From: Dendrocalamus latiflorus | Lineage: Eukaryota > Streptophyta > Magnoliopsida > Poales > Poaceae | DNA: 64,000 nucleotides | Direction: 5' to 3' | Assembly: GCA_017311315.1 (NCBI GenBank) | Contig: CM029620.1 | Location: forward strand, 1 to 64,000 | Part shown: positions 47,303 through 61,801 of the stretch, piece by piece | How the letters are laid out: each line of letters begins with the position of its first letter | How positions within the stretch are numbered: position 1 is the first letter of the stretch | Notes under the pieces: generated by a model | What the model was told of the DNA's origin: nothing | The model's input: only the letters and a program-made list of their open reading frames with translations | Database searches by the model: none | Translations under genes and position numbers: made by a program

Positions 47303-49588
47303 TTTGTGCTCATGGAGTTTGTACTACCCAATGGAACCCGTCATCGAGGAAAGTTTCACATCAACTCGGACGGATTCGATATACCTGCCAAAATAAAATA
47401 GAGCATAGATGAACTCCGTTCGTAGTGTTTGGAACTCAATTTCATTTTGTGCCGAGATTTCATACGAATTGTGTTTGTAGCAACGCACTGTGGAAAGGAG
47501 TTTTACACCGACTCGGACGGGTTCAAGATGCAAGCTAAAATGAGCTAGGGCACATATGAATTCCATTCGGGATGTTGGCACGTTGTTTCGTTACGTTGCT
47601 CGATTTTCTGTGCATGGAGGTTTGTATTGCCCAATGGACCCTGTCATGGACAAAGTTTCACACCGACTCAAACGGATTCGAAATGCGTGCCAAAATGAGC
47701 TAGGGTGCATATGAACTCCATTGGGGTGTTTGGCACTCAGTTTCATTTCATGACTTGATTTCGTACGTATGGAATTTCTAGTTTCAGATGGAACCCACGT
47801 GGAGGAAACTGTCACACTGACTCGGACGGATTTGAAATGCTTGCCGAAATGAGCTAGGGCGTATATGAGCTCCATCCGAGGTATTGGCACTCAGTCTCAT
47901 TTCGTTCATTGATTTTGTGCTCATAGAGTTTGTACTGTCCAATGGTACCCGTCATTGTGTTAAGTTTCACGCCAAGTTTGGACGGATTCGAAATGCATGC
48001 CAAAATGAGCTACATCGCATCAACACTCCATTCTGGGTGTTTGACACTTAATTTTGTTTCGGGCCTTGATTTTGTATGAATGGAGTTTCTACTTCCAATT
48101 AGAACCTGTCGTGGAGGAAACTTTCACACCGACCTAGACGGATTCAAAATAAATGTTGAAGTGTGCTAGGGTGCATACGAATTCCATTCAGGGTGCTGGC
48201 GCTAGTTTCATTACGTGACTTGGTTTCGTATGAATAGAGTTTGAAGTTTCAGATGGAACTCGTCATAGAGGAAAGTGTCATACCGACTCGGATGAAATCG
48301 AAATGCATGCCAAATGAGCTAGGGTGTACGTGAGTTCCATTCGGGGTGTTTTTCACTTAGGTTCTTTTCAAGCATTGATTTCGTATGGATGGCACTGTAG
48401 TAACAGTTGGAACCCGTCGTTGAGAAAGTTTCACACCAACTCAGGCAGATTCAAAATGCATGGCCGAATGATGTACGGTGCATATGAACTCCATTCGAGG
48501 TGTTTCACAACCAGTTTAATTATATGCCACGATTTTTTGTGCACGGAGTTTGTTGTTTCAGTTACAACCACTGTGGAGGAAAGTTTCACACCTACTCGGA
48601 TGGATTCCAATGCATGCCAAAATTAGTTATGGCGCATATGAACTCCAATCGGAGTGTTCGGCCTTCAGTTTCATTTCTAGCCTCAATTTGGTGCGATGCA
48701 GTTTGTAGTTTCAATTGGAACTCGTCGTGGAGGAACACTTAACACCGAATCAGACGGATTCGAAATGCACGGCGAACTGAGCTAGGATGCATATGAACTC
48801 TATTCGCGGTGTTTGGCACTTAGCTTCATTTCATGCCTCGATTTCGTGTGAATAGAGTTTGTAGTTTCATACTGACTCAGACGAATTCCAAATGCACGAA
48901 AAAGTGAGCTAGGGTGCATGTGAACTCCATTCGGGGTACTTGGTACTCAGTTTCATTTCGTGCCTCTATTTCGTACAGATGGAGTTTGTGGTTTCAGCTG
49001 GAATCCATCGTGGTGGAAAGTTTCACAGCGGCTCAAACGGATTTGAAATACATACCAATATGAGATAGGACACATATAAGCTCCATTCGTGGTGTTTGGT
49101 GCACAATTTCAGTACGTGCCTAGTTTTTGTGCGCCTGTAGTTTGATTCGCACATGGAGCCCGTCGTGGGGGAAAGTTTCGCACCGACATGGATGGATTCG
49201 TTGCACATGTCAAAATGAGGTAGGACACATACGAACATCATTCGTGGTGTTGGCTCTCAGTTCCATTGCGTGCCAAGATTTTTGCGTTCGTGTTGTTTGC
49301 ACATCATAAGAGAACCCCTCGTCGAGGAAAGTTGAACACCAACTCAGATAGATCTGAAATGCATGCTGAAATGCGTTAGGGCGCATATGAACCCCATTCA
49401 GGGTGTTTGGCACTCTGCACATTTCGTGCCTCAATTTTGTACGAATGGAGTTTGTAGTTTCAGATGGAACAGGTCATGGAGAAAGTGTCACGCCAACTCG
49501 GACGTATTCAAAATGCATGCCAAAATGACCTCAGGTGTACATAAACTCCATTCAAGTGTTTGGGACTCAGTTTCATTCCGTTCATCGA
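47303..49588 (+). repeat. HOR copy H14 (middle subfamily)
   Basis: Period 2,286 bp. Shares the M6 variant with H13 (near 48200). It has single-base homopolymer differences near 47620, 47977 and 48312, of the kind that sequencing error can also cause. Confidence 0.87.
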
Positions 49589-51876
49589 TTTGTGCTCATG
49601 GAGTTTGTACTACCCAATGGGACCCGTCATCGAGGAAAGTTTCACATCAACTCGGACGGATTCGATATACCTGCCAAAATAAAATAGAGCATAGATGAAC
49701 TCCGTTCGTAGTGTTTTGGAACTCAATTTCATTTTGTGCCGAGATTTCATACGAATTGTGTTTGTAGCAACGCACTGTGGAAAGGAGTTTTACACCGACT
49801 CGGACGGGTTCAAGATGCAAGCTAAAATGAGCTAGGGCACATATGAATTCCATTCGGGATGTTGGCACGTTGTTTCGTTACGTTGCTCGATTTTCTGTGC
49901 ATGGAGTTTGTATTGCCCAATGGACCCTGTCATGGACAAAGTTTTCACACCGACTCAAACGGATTCGAAATGCATGCCAAAATGAGCTAGGGTGCATATG
50001 AACTCCATTGGGGTGTTTGGCACTCAGTTTCATTTCATGACTTGATTTCGTACGTATGGAATTTCTAGTTTCAGATGGAACCCACGTGGAGGAAACTGTC
50101 ACACTGACTCGGACGGATTTGAAATGCTTGCCGAAATGAGCTAGGGCGTATATGAGCTCCATCCGAGGTATTGGCACTCAGTCTCATTTCGTTCATTGAT
50201 TTTGTGCTCATAGAGTTTGTACTGTCCAATGGTACCTGTCATTGTGTTAAGTTTCACACCAAGTTGGACGGATTCGAAATGCATGCCAAAATGAGCTACA
50301 TCGCATCAACACTCCATTCTGGGTGTTTGACACTTAATTTTGTTTCGGGCCTTGATTTTGTATGAATGGAGTTTCTACTTCCAATTAGAACCTGTCGTGG
50401 AGGAAACTTTCGCACCGACCTAGACGGATTCAAAATAAATGTTGAAGTGTGCTAGGGTGCATACGAATTCCATTCAGGGTGCTGGCGCTCAGTTTCATTA
50501 CGTGACTTGGTTTCGTATGAATAGATTTTGAAGTTTCAGATGGAACTAGTCATAGAGGAAAGTGTCATACCGACTCGGATGAAATCGAAATGCATGCCAA
50601 AATGAGCTAGGGTGTACGTGAGTTCCATTCGGGGTGTTTTCACTTAGGTTCTTTTCACGCATTGATTTCGTATGGATGGCACTGTAGTAACAGTTGGAAC
50701 CCGTCGTTGAGAAAGTTTCACACCAACTCAGGCAGATTCAAAATGCATGGCCGAATGATGTACGGTGCATATGAACTCCATTCGAGGTGTTTCACAACCT
50801 GTTTAATTATATGCCACGATTTTGTGTGCACGGAGTTTGTTGTTTCAGTTACAACCACTGTGGAGGAAAGTTTCACACCTACTCGGATGGATTCCAATGC
50901 ATGCCAAAATTAGTTATGGCGCATATGAACTCCAATCGGAGTGTTCGGCCTTCAGTTTCATTTCTAGCCTCAATTTGGTGCGATGCAGTTTGTAGTTTCA
51001 ATTGGAACTCGTCGTGGAGGAACACTTAACACCGAATCAGACGGATTCGAAATGCACGGCGAACTGAGCTAGGATGCATATGAACTCTATTCGCGGTGTT
51101 TGGCACTTAGCTTCATTTCATGCCTCGATTTCGTGTGAATAGAGTTTGTAGTTTCATACTGACTCAGACGAATTCCAAATGCACGAAAAAGTGAGCTATT
51201 GTGCATGTGAACTCCATTCGGGGTACTTGGTACTCAGTTTCATTTCGTGCCTCTATTTCGTACAGATGGAGTTTGTGGTTTCAGCTGGAATCCATCGTGG
51301 TGGAAAGTTTCACAGCGGCTCAAACGGATTTGAAATACATACCAATATGAGATAGGACACATATAAGCTCCATACGTGGTGTTTGGTGCACAATTTCAGT
51401 ACGTGACTAGTTTTTGTGCGCCTGTAGTTTGATTCGCACATGGAGCCCGTCGTGGGGGAAAGTTTCGCACCGACATGGATGGATTCGTTGCACATGTCAA
51501 AATGAGGTAGGACACATACGAACATCATTCGTGGTGTTGGCTCTCAGTTCCATTGCGTGCCAAGATTTTTGCGTTCGTGTTGTTTGCACATCATAAGAGA
51601 ACCCCTCGTCGAGGAAAGTTGAACACCAACTCAGATAGATCTGAAATGCATGCTGAAATGCGTTAGGGCGCATATGAACCCCATTCAGGGTGTTTGGCAC
51701 TCTGCACATTTCGTGCCTCAATTTTGTACGAATGGAGTTTGTAGTTTCAGATGGAACAGGTCATGGAGAAAGTGTCACGCCAACTCGGACGTATTCAAAA
51801 TGCATGCCAAAATGACCTCAGGTGTACATAAACTCCATTCAAAGTGTTTGGGACTCAGTTTCATTCCGTTCATCGA
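49589..51876 (+). repeat. HOR copy H15 (middle subfamily)
   Basis: Period 2,288 bp. It shares the base variant CCCAATGGGACCCG at the M15/M1 junction with H16. Confidence 0.87.
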
Positions 51877-52913
51877 TTTGTGCTCATGGAGTTTGTACTA
51901 CCCAATGGGACCCGTCATCGAGGAAAGTTTCACATCAACTCGGACGGATTCGATATACCTGCCAAAATAAAATAGAGCATAGATGAACTCCGTTCGTAGT
52001 GTTTGGAACTCAATTTCATTTTGTGCCGAGATTTCATACGAATTGTGTTTGTAGCAACGCACTGTGGAAAGGAGTTTTACACCGACTCGGACGGGTTCAA
52101 GATGCAAGCTAAAATGAGCTAGGGCACATATGAATTCCGTTCGGGATGTTGGCACGTTGTTTCGTTACGTTGCTCGATTTTCTGTGCATGGAGTTTGTAT
52201 TGCCCAATGGACCCTGTCATGGACAAAGTTTCACACCGACTCAAACGGATTCGAAATGCGTGCCGAAATGAGCTAGGGTGCATATGAACTCCATTGGGGT
52301 GTTTGGCACTCAGTTTCATTTCATGACTTGATTTCGTACGTATGGAATTTCTAGTTTCAGATGGAACCCACGTGGAGGAAACTGTCACACTGACTCGGAC
52401 GGATTTGAAATGCTTGCCAAAATGAGCTAGGGCGTATATGAGCTCCATCCGAGGTATTGGCACTCAGTCTCATTTCGTTCATTGATTTTGTGCTCATAGA
52501 GTTTGTACTGTCCAATGGTACCCGTCATTGAGTTAAGTTTCACACCAAGTTGGACGGATTCGAAACGCACGCCAAAATGAGCTACATCGCATCAACACTC
52601 CATTCTGGGTGTTTGACACTTAATTTTGTTTCGGGCCTTGATTTTGTATGAATGGAGTTTCTACTTCCAATTAGAACCTGTCGTGGAGGAAACTTTCACA
52701 CCGACCTAGACGGATTCAAAATAAATGTTGAAGTGTGCTAGGGTGCATACGAATTCCATTCGGGTGCTGGCGCTCAGTTTCATTACGTGACTTGGTTTCG
52801 TATGAATAGAGTTTGAAGTTTCAGATGGAACTCGTCATAGAGGAAAGTGTCATACCGACTCGGATGAAATCGAAATGCATGCCAAAATGAGCTAGGGTGT
52901 ACGTGAGTTCCAT
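51877..52913 (+). repeat. HOR copy H16, left part, cut by assembly gap
   Basis: M15 to the first 25 bases of M7 (M7 starts at 52889), then Ns. It belongs to the middle subfamily by sequence. Confidence 0.87.
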
Positions 52914-53013
52914 NNNNNNNNNNNNNNNNNNNNNNNNNNNNNNNNNNNNNNNNNNNNNNNNNNNNNNNNNNNNNNNNNNNNNNNNNNNNNNNNNNNNNNN
53001 NNNNNNNNNNNNN
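52914..53013. other. Assembly gap (100 N)
   Basis: Exactly 100 Ns, a usual placeholder for a gap of unknown size. The left edge is at base 25 of M7 and the right edge at base 26 of M1, so HOR phase is broken while monomer register is kept. Confidence 0.98.
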
Positions 53014-55118
53014 TCGTAGTGTTTGGAACTCAATTTCATTTTGTGCCGAGATTTCATATGAATTGTGTTTGTAGCGACGCACTGTGGAAAGGAGTTTTAC
53101 ACCGACTCGGACGGGTTCAAGATGCAAGCCAAAATGAGCTAGCGCACACATATGAATTCCGTTCGGGATGTTGGCACGTTGTTTCGTTACGTTGCTCGAT
53201 TTTCTGTGCATGGAGTTTGTATTGCCCAATGGACCCTGTTATGGACAAAGTTTCACACCGACTCAAACGGATTCGAAATGCGTGCCAAAATGAGCTAGGG
53301 TGCATATGAACTCGATTGGGGTGTTTGGCACTCTGTTTCGTTTCATGAGTTGATTTCGTACGTATGGAATTTCTAGTTTCAGATGGAACCCTCGTGGAGG
53401 AAACTGTCACGCTGACTCGGACGGATTTGAAATGCTTGCCAAAAATGAGCTAGGGCGTATATGAGCTCCATCCGAGGTATTGGCACTCAGTCTCATTTCG
53501 TTCATTGATTTTGTGCTCATAGAGTTTGTACTGTCCAATGGTACCCGTCATTGAGTTAAGTTTCACACCAAGTTGGACGGATTCGAAACGCATGCCAAAA
53601 TGAGCTACATCGCATCAACACTCCATTATGGGTGTTTGACACTTAATTTTGTTTCGGGCCTTGATTTTGTATGAATGGAGTTTCTACTTCCAATTAGAAC
53701 CTGTCGTGGAGGAAACTTTCACACCGACCTAGACGGATTCAAAATAAATGTTGAAGTGTGCTAGGGTGCATACGAATTCCATTCAGGGTGGTGGCGCTCA
53801 GTTTCATTACGTGACTTGGTTTCGTATGAATAGAGTTAGAAGTTTCAGATGGAACTCGTCATAGAGGAAAGTGTCATACCGACTCGGATGAAATTGAAAT
53901 GCATGCCAAAATGAGCTAGGGTGTACATGAGTTCCATTCGAGGTGTTTTTCACTTAGTTTCTTTCCACGCATTGATTTCGTATGGATGGCACTGTAGTAA
54001 CAGTTGGAACCCGTCGTTGAGAAGGTTTCACACCAACTCAGGCAGATTCAAAATGCATGGCCGAATGATGTACGGAGTTTGTTGTTTCAGTTACAACCAC
54101 TGTGAAGGAAAGTTTCACACCTACTTGGATGGATTCCAATGCATGCCAAAATTAGTTAGGGCGCACAGGAACTACAATCGGAGTGTTCGGCCTTCAGTTT
54201 CATTTCTAGCCTCAATTTGGTGTGATGCAGTTTGCAGTTTCAATTGGAACTCGTCGTGGAGGAACTCTTAACACCGAATCAGTCGGATTCGAAATGCACG
54301 GCGAACTGAGCTAGGATGCATATGAACTCTATTCGCGGTGTTTGGCACTGAGCTTCATTTCATGCCTCGATTTCGTGTGAATAGAGTTTGTAGTTTCGTA
54401 CTGACTCAGACGAATTCAAAATGCACGAAAAAGTGAGCTAGGGTGCATGTGAACTCCATTCGGGGTACTTGGTACTCAGTTTCATTTCGTGCGTCTATTT
54501 CGTACAGATGGAGTTTGCAGTTTCAGCTGGAATCCATCGTGGTGGAAAGTCTCACAGCGACTCAAACGGATTTGAAATACATACCAATATGAGATAGGAC
54601 ACATATAAACTCCATTCGTGGTGTTTGGTACACAATTTCAGTACGTGCCTAGTTTTTGTGCGCCTGTAGTTTGATTTGCACATGGAGCCCGTCGTGGGGG
54701 AAAGTTTCGCACCGACATGGATGGATTCGTTGTACATGTCAAAATGAGGTAGGACACATACGAACATCATTCGTGGTGTTGGCTCTCAGTTCCATTGCGT
54801 GCCAAGATTTTTGCGTTCGTGTTGTTTGCACGTCATAAGAGAACCCCTCGTCGAGGAAAGTCGAACACCAACTCAGATAGATTTGAAATGCATGCTGAAA
54901 TGCGTTAGGGCTTATATGAACCCCATCCAGGGTGTTTGGCACTCTGCTCATTTCGTGCCTCAATTTTGTACGAATGGAGTTTGTGGTTTCAGATGGAACA
55001 AGTCGTGGAGAAAGTCTCACGCCAACTCGGACGTTTTCAAAATGCATGCCAAAATGACCTCAGGTGTACATAAACTCCATTCAAGGTGTTTGGGACTCAG
55101 TTTCATTCCGTTCATCGA
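53014..55118 (+). repeat. HOR copy right of the gap (right subfamily, d68)
   Basis: Starts at base 26 of M1. M8 carries a 68-bp deletion at about 54075, between two ACGG tetranucleotides. Its first neighbours to the right share this deletion. Confidence 0.87.
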
Positions 55119-57337
55119 TTTGTGCTCATGGAGTTTGTACTACCCAATGAAACCCGTTATCGAGGAAAGTTTCACAACAACTCGGACGTATTCCATATAC
55201 CTGCCAAAATAAAATAGAGCATAGATGAACTCCGTTCGTAGTGTTTGAAACTCAATTTCATTTTGTGCCGAGATTTCATACGAATTGTGTTTGTAGCGAC
55301 GCACTGTGGAAAGGAGTTTTACACCGACTCGGACGGGTTCAAGATGCAAGCTAAAATGAGCTTGGGCACATATGAATTCCGTTCGGGATGTTGGCACGTT
55401 GTTTCGTTACGTTGCTCGATTTTCTGTGCATGGAGTTTGTATTGCCCAATGGAACCTGTCATGGACAAAGTTTCACACCGACTCAAACGGATTCGAAATG
55501 CGTGCCAAAATGAGCTAGGGTGCATATGATCTCCATTGGGGTGTTTGGCACTCAGTTTCATTTCATGAGTTGATTTCGTACGTATGGAATTTCTTGTTTC
55601 AGATGGAACCCTCGTGGAGGAAACTGTCACACTGACTCGGACGGATTTGAAATGCTTGCCAAAATGAGCTAGGGCGTATATGAGCTCCATCCGAGGTATT
55701 GGCACTCAGTCTCATTTCGTTCATTGATTTTGTGCTCCTAGAGTTTGTACTGTCCAATGGTACCTGTCATTGAGTTAAGTTTCACACCAAGTTGGACGGA
55801 TTCGAAACGCATGCCAAAATGAGCTACATCGCATCAACACTCCATTCTGGGTGTTTGACACTTAATTTTGTTTCGGGCCTTGATTTTGTATGAATGGAGT
55901 TTCTACTTCCAATTAGAACCTGTCGTGGAGGAAACTTTCACACCGACCTAGACGGATTCAAAATAAATATTGAAGTGTGCTAGGGTGCATACGAATTCCA
56001 TTCAGGGTGGTGGCGCTCAGTTTCATTACGTGACTTGGTTTCGTATGAATAGAGTTTGAAGTTTCAGATGGAACTCGCCATAGAGGAAAGTGTCATATCG
56101 ACTCGGATGAAATCGAAATGCATGCCAAAATGAGCTAGGGTGTACATGAGTTCCATTCGAGGTGTTTTTCACTTAGTTTCTTTTCACGCATTGATTTCGT
56201 ATGGATGGCACTGTAGTAACAGTTGGAACCCGTCGTTGAGAAAGTTTCACACCAACTCAGGCAGATTCAAAATGCATGGCCGAATGATGTACGGAGTTTG
56301 TTGTTTCAGTTACAACCACTGTGGAGGAAAGTTTCACACCTACTTGGATGGATTCCAATGCATGCCAAAATTAGTTAGGGCGCATAGGAACTACAATCGG
56401 AGTGTTCGGCCTTCAGTTTCATTTCTAGCCTCAATTTGGTGTGATGCAGTTTGCAGTTTCAACTGGAACTCGTCGTGGAGGAACACTTAACACCGAATCA
56501 GTCGGATTCGAAATGCACGGCGAACTGAGCTAGGATGCATATGAAGTCTATTCGCGGTGTTTGGCACTTAGCTTCATTTCATGCCTCGATTTCGTGTGAA
56601 TAGAGTTTGTAGTTTCGTACTGACTCAAACGAATTCAAAATGCACGAAAAAGTGAGCTAGGGTGCATGTGAACTCCATTCGGGGTATTTGGTACTCAGTT
56701 TCATTTCGTGCCTCTATTTCGTACAGATGGAGTTTGTAGTTTCAGCTGGAATCCATCGTGGTGGAAAGTTTCACAGCGGCTCAAACGGATTTGAAATACA
56801 TACCAATATGAGATAGGACACATATAAACTCCATTCGTGGTGTTTGGTACACAATTTCAGTACGTGCCTAGTTTTTGTGCGCCTGTAGTTTGATTTGCAC
56901 ATGGAGCCCGTCGTGGGGGAAAGTTTCGCACCGACATGGATGGATTCGTTGTACATGTCAAAATGAGGTAGGACACATACGAACATCATTCCTGGTGTTG
57001 GCTCTCAGTTCCATTGCGTGCCAAGATTGTTGCGTTCGTGTTGTTTGCACATCATAAGAGAACCCCTCGACGAGGAAAGTCGAACACTAACTCAGATAGA
57101 TTTGAAATGCATGCTGAAATGCGTTAGGGCGCATATGAACCCCATTCAGGGTGTTTGGCACTCTGCTCATTTCGTGCCTCAATTTTGTACGAATGGAGTT
57201 TGTAGTTTCAGATGGAACAGGTTATGGAGAAAGTGTCACGCCAACTCGGACGTATTCAAAATGCATGCCAAAATGACCTCAGGTGTACATAAACTCCATT
57301 CAAGGTGTTTGGGACTCAGTTTCATTCCGTTCATCGA
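55119..57337 (+). repeat. HOR copy H17 (right subfamily, d68)
   Basis: Period 2,219 bp. Same 68-bp M8 deletion, junction about 56294. No d11. Confidence 0.88.
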
Positions 57338-59528
57338 TTTGTGCTCATGGAGTTTGTACTACCCAATGAAACCCGTTATCGAGGAAAGTTTCACATCATC
57401 TCGGACGTATTCGATATACCTGCCGAAATAAAATAGAGCATAGATGAACTTCGTTCGTAGTGTTTGGAACTCAATTTCATTTTGTGCCGAGATTTCATAC
57501 GAATTGTGTTTGTAGCGACGCACTGTGGAAAGGAGTTTTACACCGACTCGGACGGGTTCAAGATGCAAGCTAAAATGAGCTAGGGCACACATATGAATTC
57601 CGTTCGGGATGTTGGCACGTTGTTTCGTTACGTTGCTCGATTTTCTGTGCATGGAGTTTGTATTGCCCAATGGACCCTGTCATGGACAAAGTTTCATACC
57701 GACTCAAACGGATTCGAAATGCGTGCCAAATTGAGCTAGGGTGCATATGAACTCGATTGGGGTGTTTGGCACTCTGTTTCGTTTCATGAGATGATTTCGT
57801 ACGTATGGAATTTCTAGTTTCAGATGGAACCCTCGTGGAGGAAACTGTCACACTGACTCGGACGGATTTGAAATGCTTGCCAAAATGAGCTAGGGCGTAT
57901 ATGAGCTCCATCCGAGGTATTGGCACTCAGTCTCATTTCGTTCATTGATTTTGTGCTCATAGAGTTTGTACTGTCCAATGGTACCCGCCATTGAGTTAGG
58001 TTTCACACCAAGTTGGACGGATTCGAAACGCATGCCAAAATGAGCTACATCGCATCAACACTCCATTATGGGTGTTTGACACTTAATTTTGTTTCGGGCC
58101 TTGATTTTGTATGAATGGAGTTTCTACTTCCAATTAGAACCTGTCGTGGAGGAAACTTTCACACCGACCTAGACGGATTCAAAATAAATGTTGAAGTGTG
58201 CTAGGGTGCATACGAATTCCATTCAGGGTGGTGGCGCTCAGTTTCATTACGTGACTTGGTTTCGTATGAATAGAGTTAGAAGTTTCAGATGGAACTCGTC
58301 ATAGAGGAAAGTGTCATACCGACTCGGATGAAATCGAAATGCATGCCAAAATGAGCTAGGGTGTACATGAGTTCCATTCGAGGTGTTTTTCACTTAGTTT
58401 CTTTCCACGCATTGATTTCGTATGGATGGCACTGTAGTAACAGTTGGAACCCGTCGTTGAGAAGGTTTCACACCAACTCAGGCAGATTCAAAATGCATGG
58501 CCGAATGATGTACGGAGTTTGTTGTTTCAGTTACAACCACTGTGGAGGAAAGTTTCACACCTACTTGGATGGATTCCAATGCATGCCAAAATTAGTTAGG
58601 GCGCACAGGAACTACAATCGGAGTGTTCGGCCTTCAGTTTCATTTCTAGCCTCAATTTGGTGTGATGCAGTTTGCAGTTTCAATTGGAACTCGTTGTGGA
58701 GGAACACTTAACACCGAATCAGTCGGATTCGAAATGCACGGCGAACTGAGCTAGGATGCATATGAACTCTATTCGCGGTGTTTGGCACTGAGCTTCATTT
58801 CATGCCTCGATTTCGTGTGAATAGAGTTTGTAGTTTCGTACTGACTCAGACGAATTCAAAATGCACGAAACAGTGAGCTAGGGTGCATGTGAACTCCATT
58901 CGGGGTACTTGGTACTCAGTTTCATTTCGTGCCTCTATTTCGTACAGATGGAGTTTGTAGTTTCAGCTGGAATCCATCGTGGTGGAAAGTTTCGCAGCGG
59001 CTCAAACGGATTTGAAATACATACCAATATGAGATAGGACACATATAAACTCCATTCGTGGTGTTTTGTGCGCCTGTAGTTTGATTTGCACATGGAGCCC
59101 GTCGTGGGGGAATGTTTCGCACCGACATGGATGGATTCGTTGTACATGTCAAAATGAGGTAGGACACATACGAACATCATTCGTGGTGTTGGCTCTCAGT
59201 TCCATTGGGTGCCAAGATTGTTGCGTTCGTGTTGTTTGCACATCATCAGAGAACCCCTCGACGAGGAAAGTCGAACACCAACTCAGATAGATTTGAAATG
59301 CAGGCTGAAATGCATTAGGGCGCATATGAACCCCATTCAGGGTGTTTGGCACTCTGCTCATTTCGTGCCTCAATTTTGTACGAATGGAGTTTGTAGTTTC
59401 AGATGGAACAGTTTATGGAGAAAGTGTCACGCCAACTCGGACGTATTCAAAATGCATGCCAAAATGACCTCAGGTGTACATAAACTCCATTCAAGGTGTT
59501 TGGGACTCAGTTTCATTCCGTTCATCGA
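57338..59528 (+). repeat. HOR copy H18 (right subfamily, d68 and d30)
   Basis: Period 2,191 bp, the shortest complete unit. It has the M8 deletion (about 58515) and a private 30-bp deletion near 59065, in M12. Confidence 0.88.
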
Positions 59529-61801
59529 TTTGTGCTCATGGAGTTTGTACTACCCAATGAAACCCGTTATCGAGGAAAGTTTCACATCATCTCGGACGTA
59601 TTCGGTACACCTGCCGAAATAAAATAGAGCATAGACGAACTTCGTTCGTAGTGTTTGGAACTCAATTTCATTTTGTGCCGAGATTTGATACGAATTGTGT
59701 TTGTAGCGACGCACTGTGGAAAGGAGTTTTGCACCGACTCGGACGGGTTCAAGATGCAAGCTAAAATGAGCTAGGGCACACATATGAATTCCGTTCGGGA
59801 TGTTGGCACGTTGTTTCGTTACGTTGCTCGATTTTCTGTGCATGGAGTTTGTATTGCCCAATGGACCCTGTCATGGACAAAGTTTGACACCGACTCAAAC
59901 GGATTCGAAATGCGTGCCAAAATGAGCTAGGGTGCGAACTCGACTGGGGTGTTTGGCACTCTGTTTCGTTTCATGAGTTGATTTCGTACGTATGGAATTT
60001 CTAGTTTCAGATGGAACCCTCGTGGAGGAAACTGTCACACTGACTCGGACGGATTTGAAATGCTTGCCAAAATGAGCTAGGGCGTATATGAGCTCCATCC
60101 GAGGTATTGCCACTCAGTCTCATTTCGTTCATTGATTTTGTGCTCATAGAGTTTGTACTGTCCAATGGTACCCGTCATTGAGTTAAGTTTCACACCAAGT
60201 TGGACGGATTCGAAACGCATGCCAAAATGAGCTACATCGCGTCAACACTCCATTCTGGGTGTTTGACACTTAATTTTGTTTCGGGGCTTGATTTTGCATG
60301 AATGGAGTTTCTACTTCCAATTAGAACCTGTCGTGGAGGAAACTTTCACACCGACCTAGACGGATTCAAAATAAATGTTGAAGTGTGCTAGGGTGCATAC
60401 GAATTCCATTCAGGGTGCTTGCGCTCAGTTTCGTCACGTGACTTGGTTTCGTATGAATAGAGTTTGAAGTTTCAGATGGAACTCGTTATAGAGGAAAGTG
60501 TCATACTGACTCGGATGAAATCGAAATGCATGCCAAAATGAGCTAGGGTGTACATGAGTTCCATTCGAGGTGTTTTTCACTTAGTTTCTTTTCACGCATT
60601 GATTTCGTATGGATGGCACTGTAGTAACAGTATGAGAAAGTTTCACAACAACTCAGGCAGATTCAAAATGCACGGCCGAATGATGTACGGTGCATATGAA
60701 CTCCATTCGAGGTGTTTGACAACCAGTTTAATTATATGCCACGATTTTGTGTGCACGGAGTTTGTTGTTTCGGTTAGAACCACTGTGGAGAAAAGTTTCA
60801 CACCTACTTGGATGGATTCCAATGCATGCCAAAATTAGTTAGGGCGCATCTGAACTCCAATCGGAGTGTTCGGCCTTCAGTTTCATTGCTAGCCTCAATT
60901 TGGTGTGATGCAGTTTGTAGTTTTAATTGGAACGAGTCGTGGAGGAACACTTAACACCGAATCAGACGGATTCGAAATGCACGGCGAACTGAGCTAGGAT
61001 GCATATGAACTCTATTCGCGGTGTTTGGCACTTAGCTTCATTTCATGCCTCGATTTCGTGTGAATAGAGTTTGTAGTTTCGTACTGACTCAGACGAATTC
61101 AAAATGCACGAAAAAGTGAGCTAGGGTGCATGTGAACTCCATTCGGGGTATTTGGTACTCAGTTTCATTTCGTGCCTCTATTTCGTACAGATGGAGTTTG
61201 TAGTTTCAGCTGCAATCCATCGTGGTGGAAAGTTTCACAGCGGCTCAAACGGATTTGAAATACATACCAATATGAGATAGGACACATATAAACTCCATTC
61301 GTGGTGTTTGGTACGCAATTTCAGTACGTTCCTAGTTTTTGTGCGCCTGTGGTTTGATTTGCACATGGAGCCCGTCGTGCGGGAAAGATTCGCACCGACA
61401 TGGATGGATTCGTTGTACATGTCAAAATGAGGTAGGACACATACGAACATCATTCGTGGTGTTGGCTCTCAGTTCCATTGCGTGCCAAGATTTTTGCGTT
61501 CGTGTTGTTTGCACATCATAAGAGAACCCCTCGTCGAGGAAAGTTGAACACTAACTCAGATAGATTTGAAATGCACGCTGAAATGCGTTAGGGCGCATAT
61601 GAACCCCATTCAGGGTGTTTGGCACTCTGCTCATTTCGTGCCTCAATTTTGTACGAATGGAGTTTGTAGTTTCAGATGGAACAGGTCATGGAGAAAGTGT
61701 CACGCCAACTCGGACGTATTCAAAATGCATGCCAAAATGACCTCAGGTGTATATAAACTCCATTCAAGGTGTTTGGGACTCAGTTTCATTCCGTTTATCG
61801 A
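59529..61801 (+). repeat. HOR copy H19 (right subfamily, full M8)
   Basis: M8 is full length near 60680. Private losses are 6 bp near 59935 and 12 bp near 60630. Base substitutions are more frequent than in the middle units. Confidence 0.87.
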
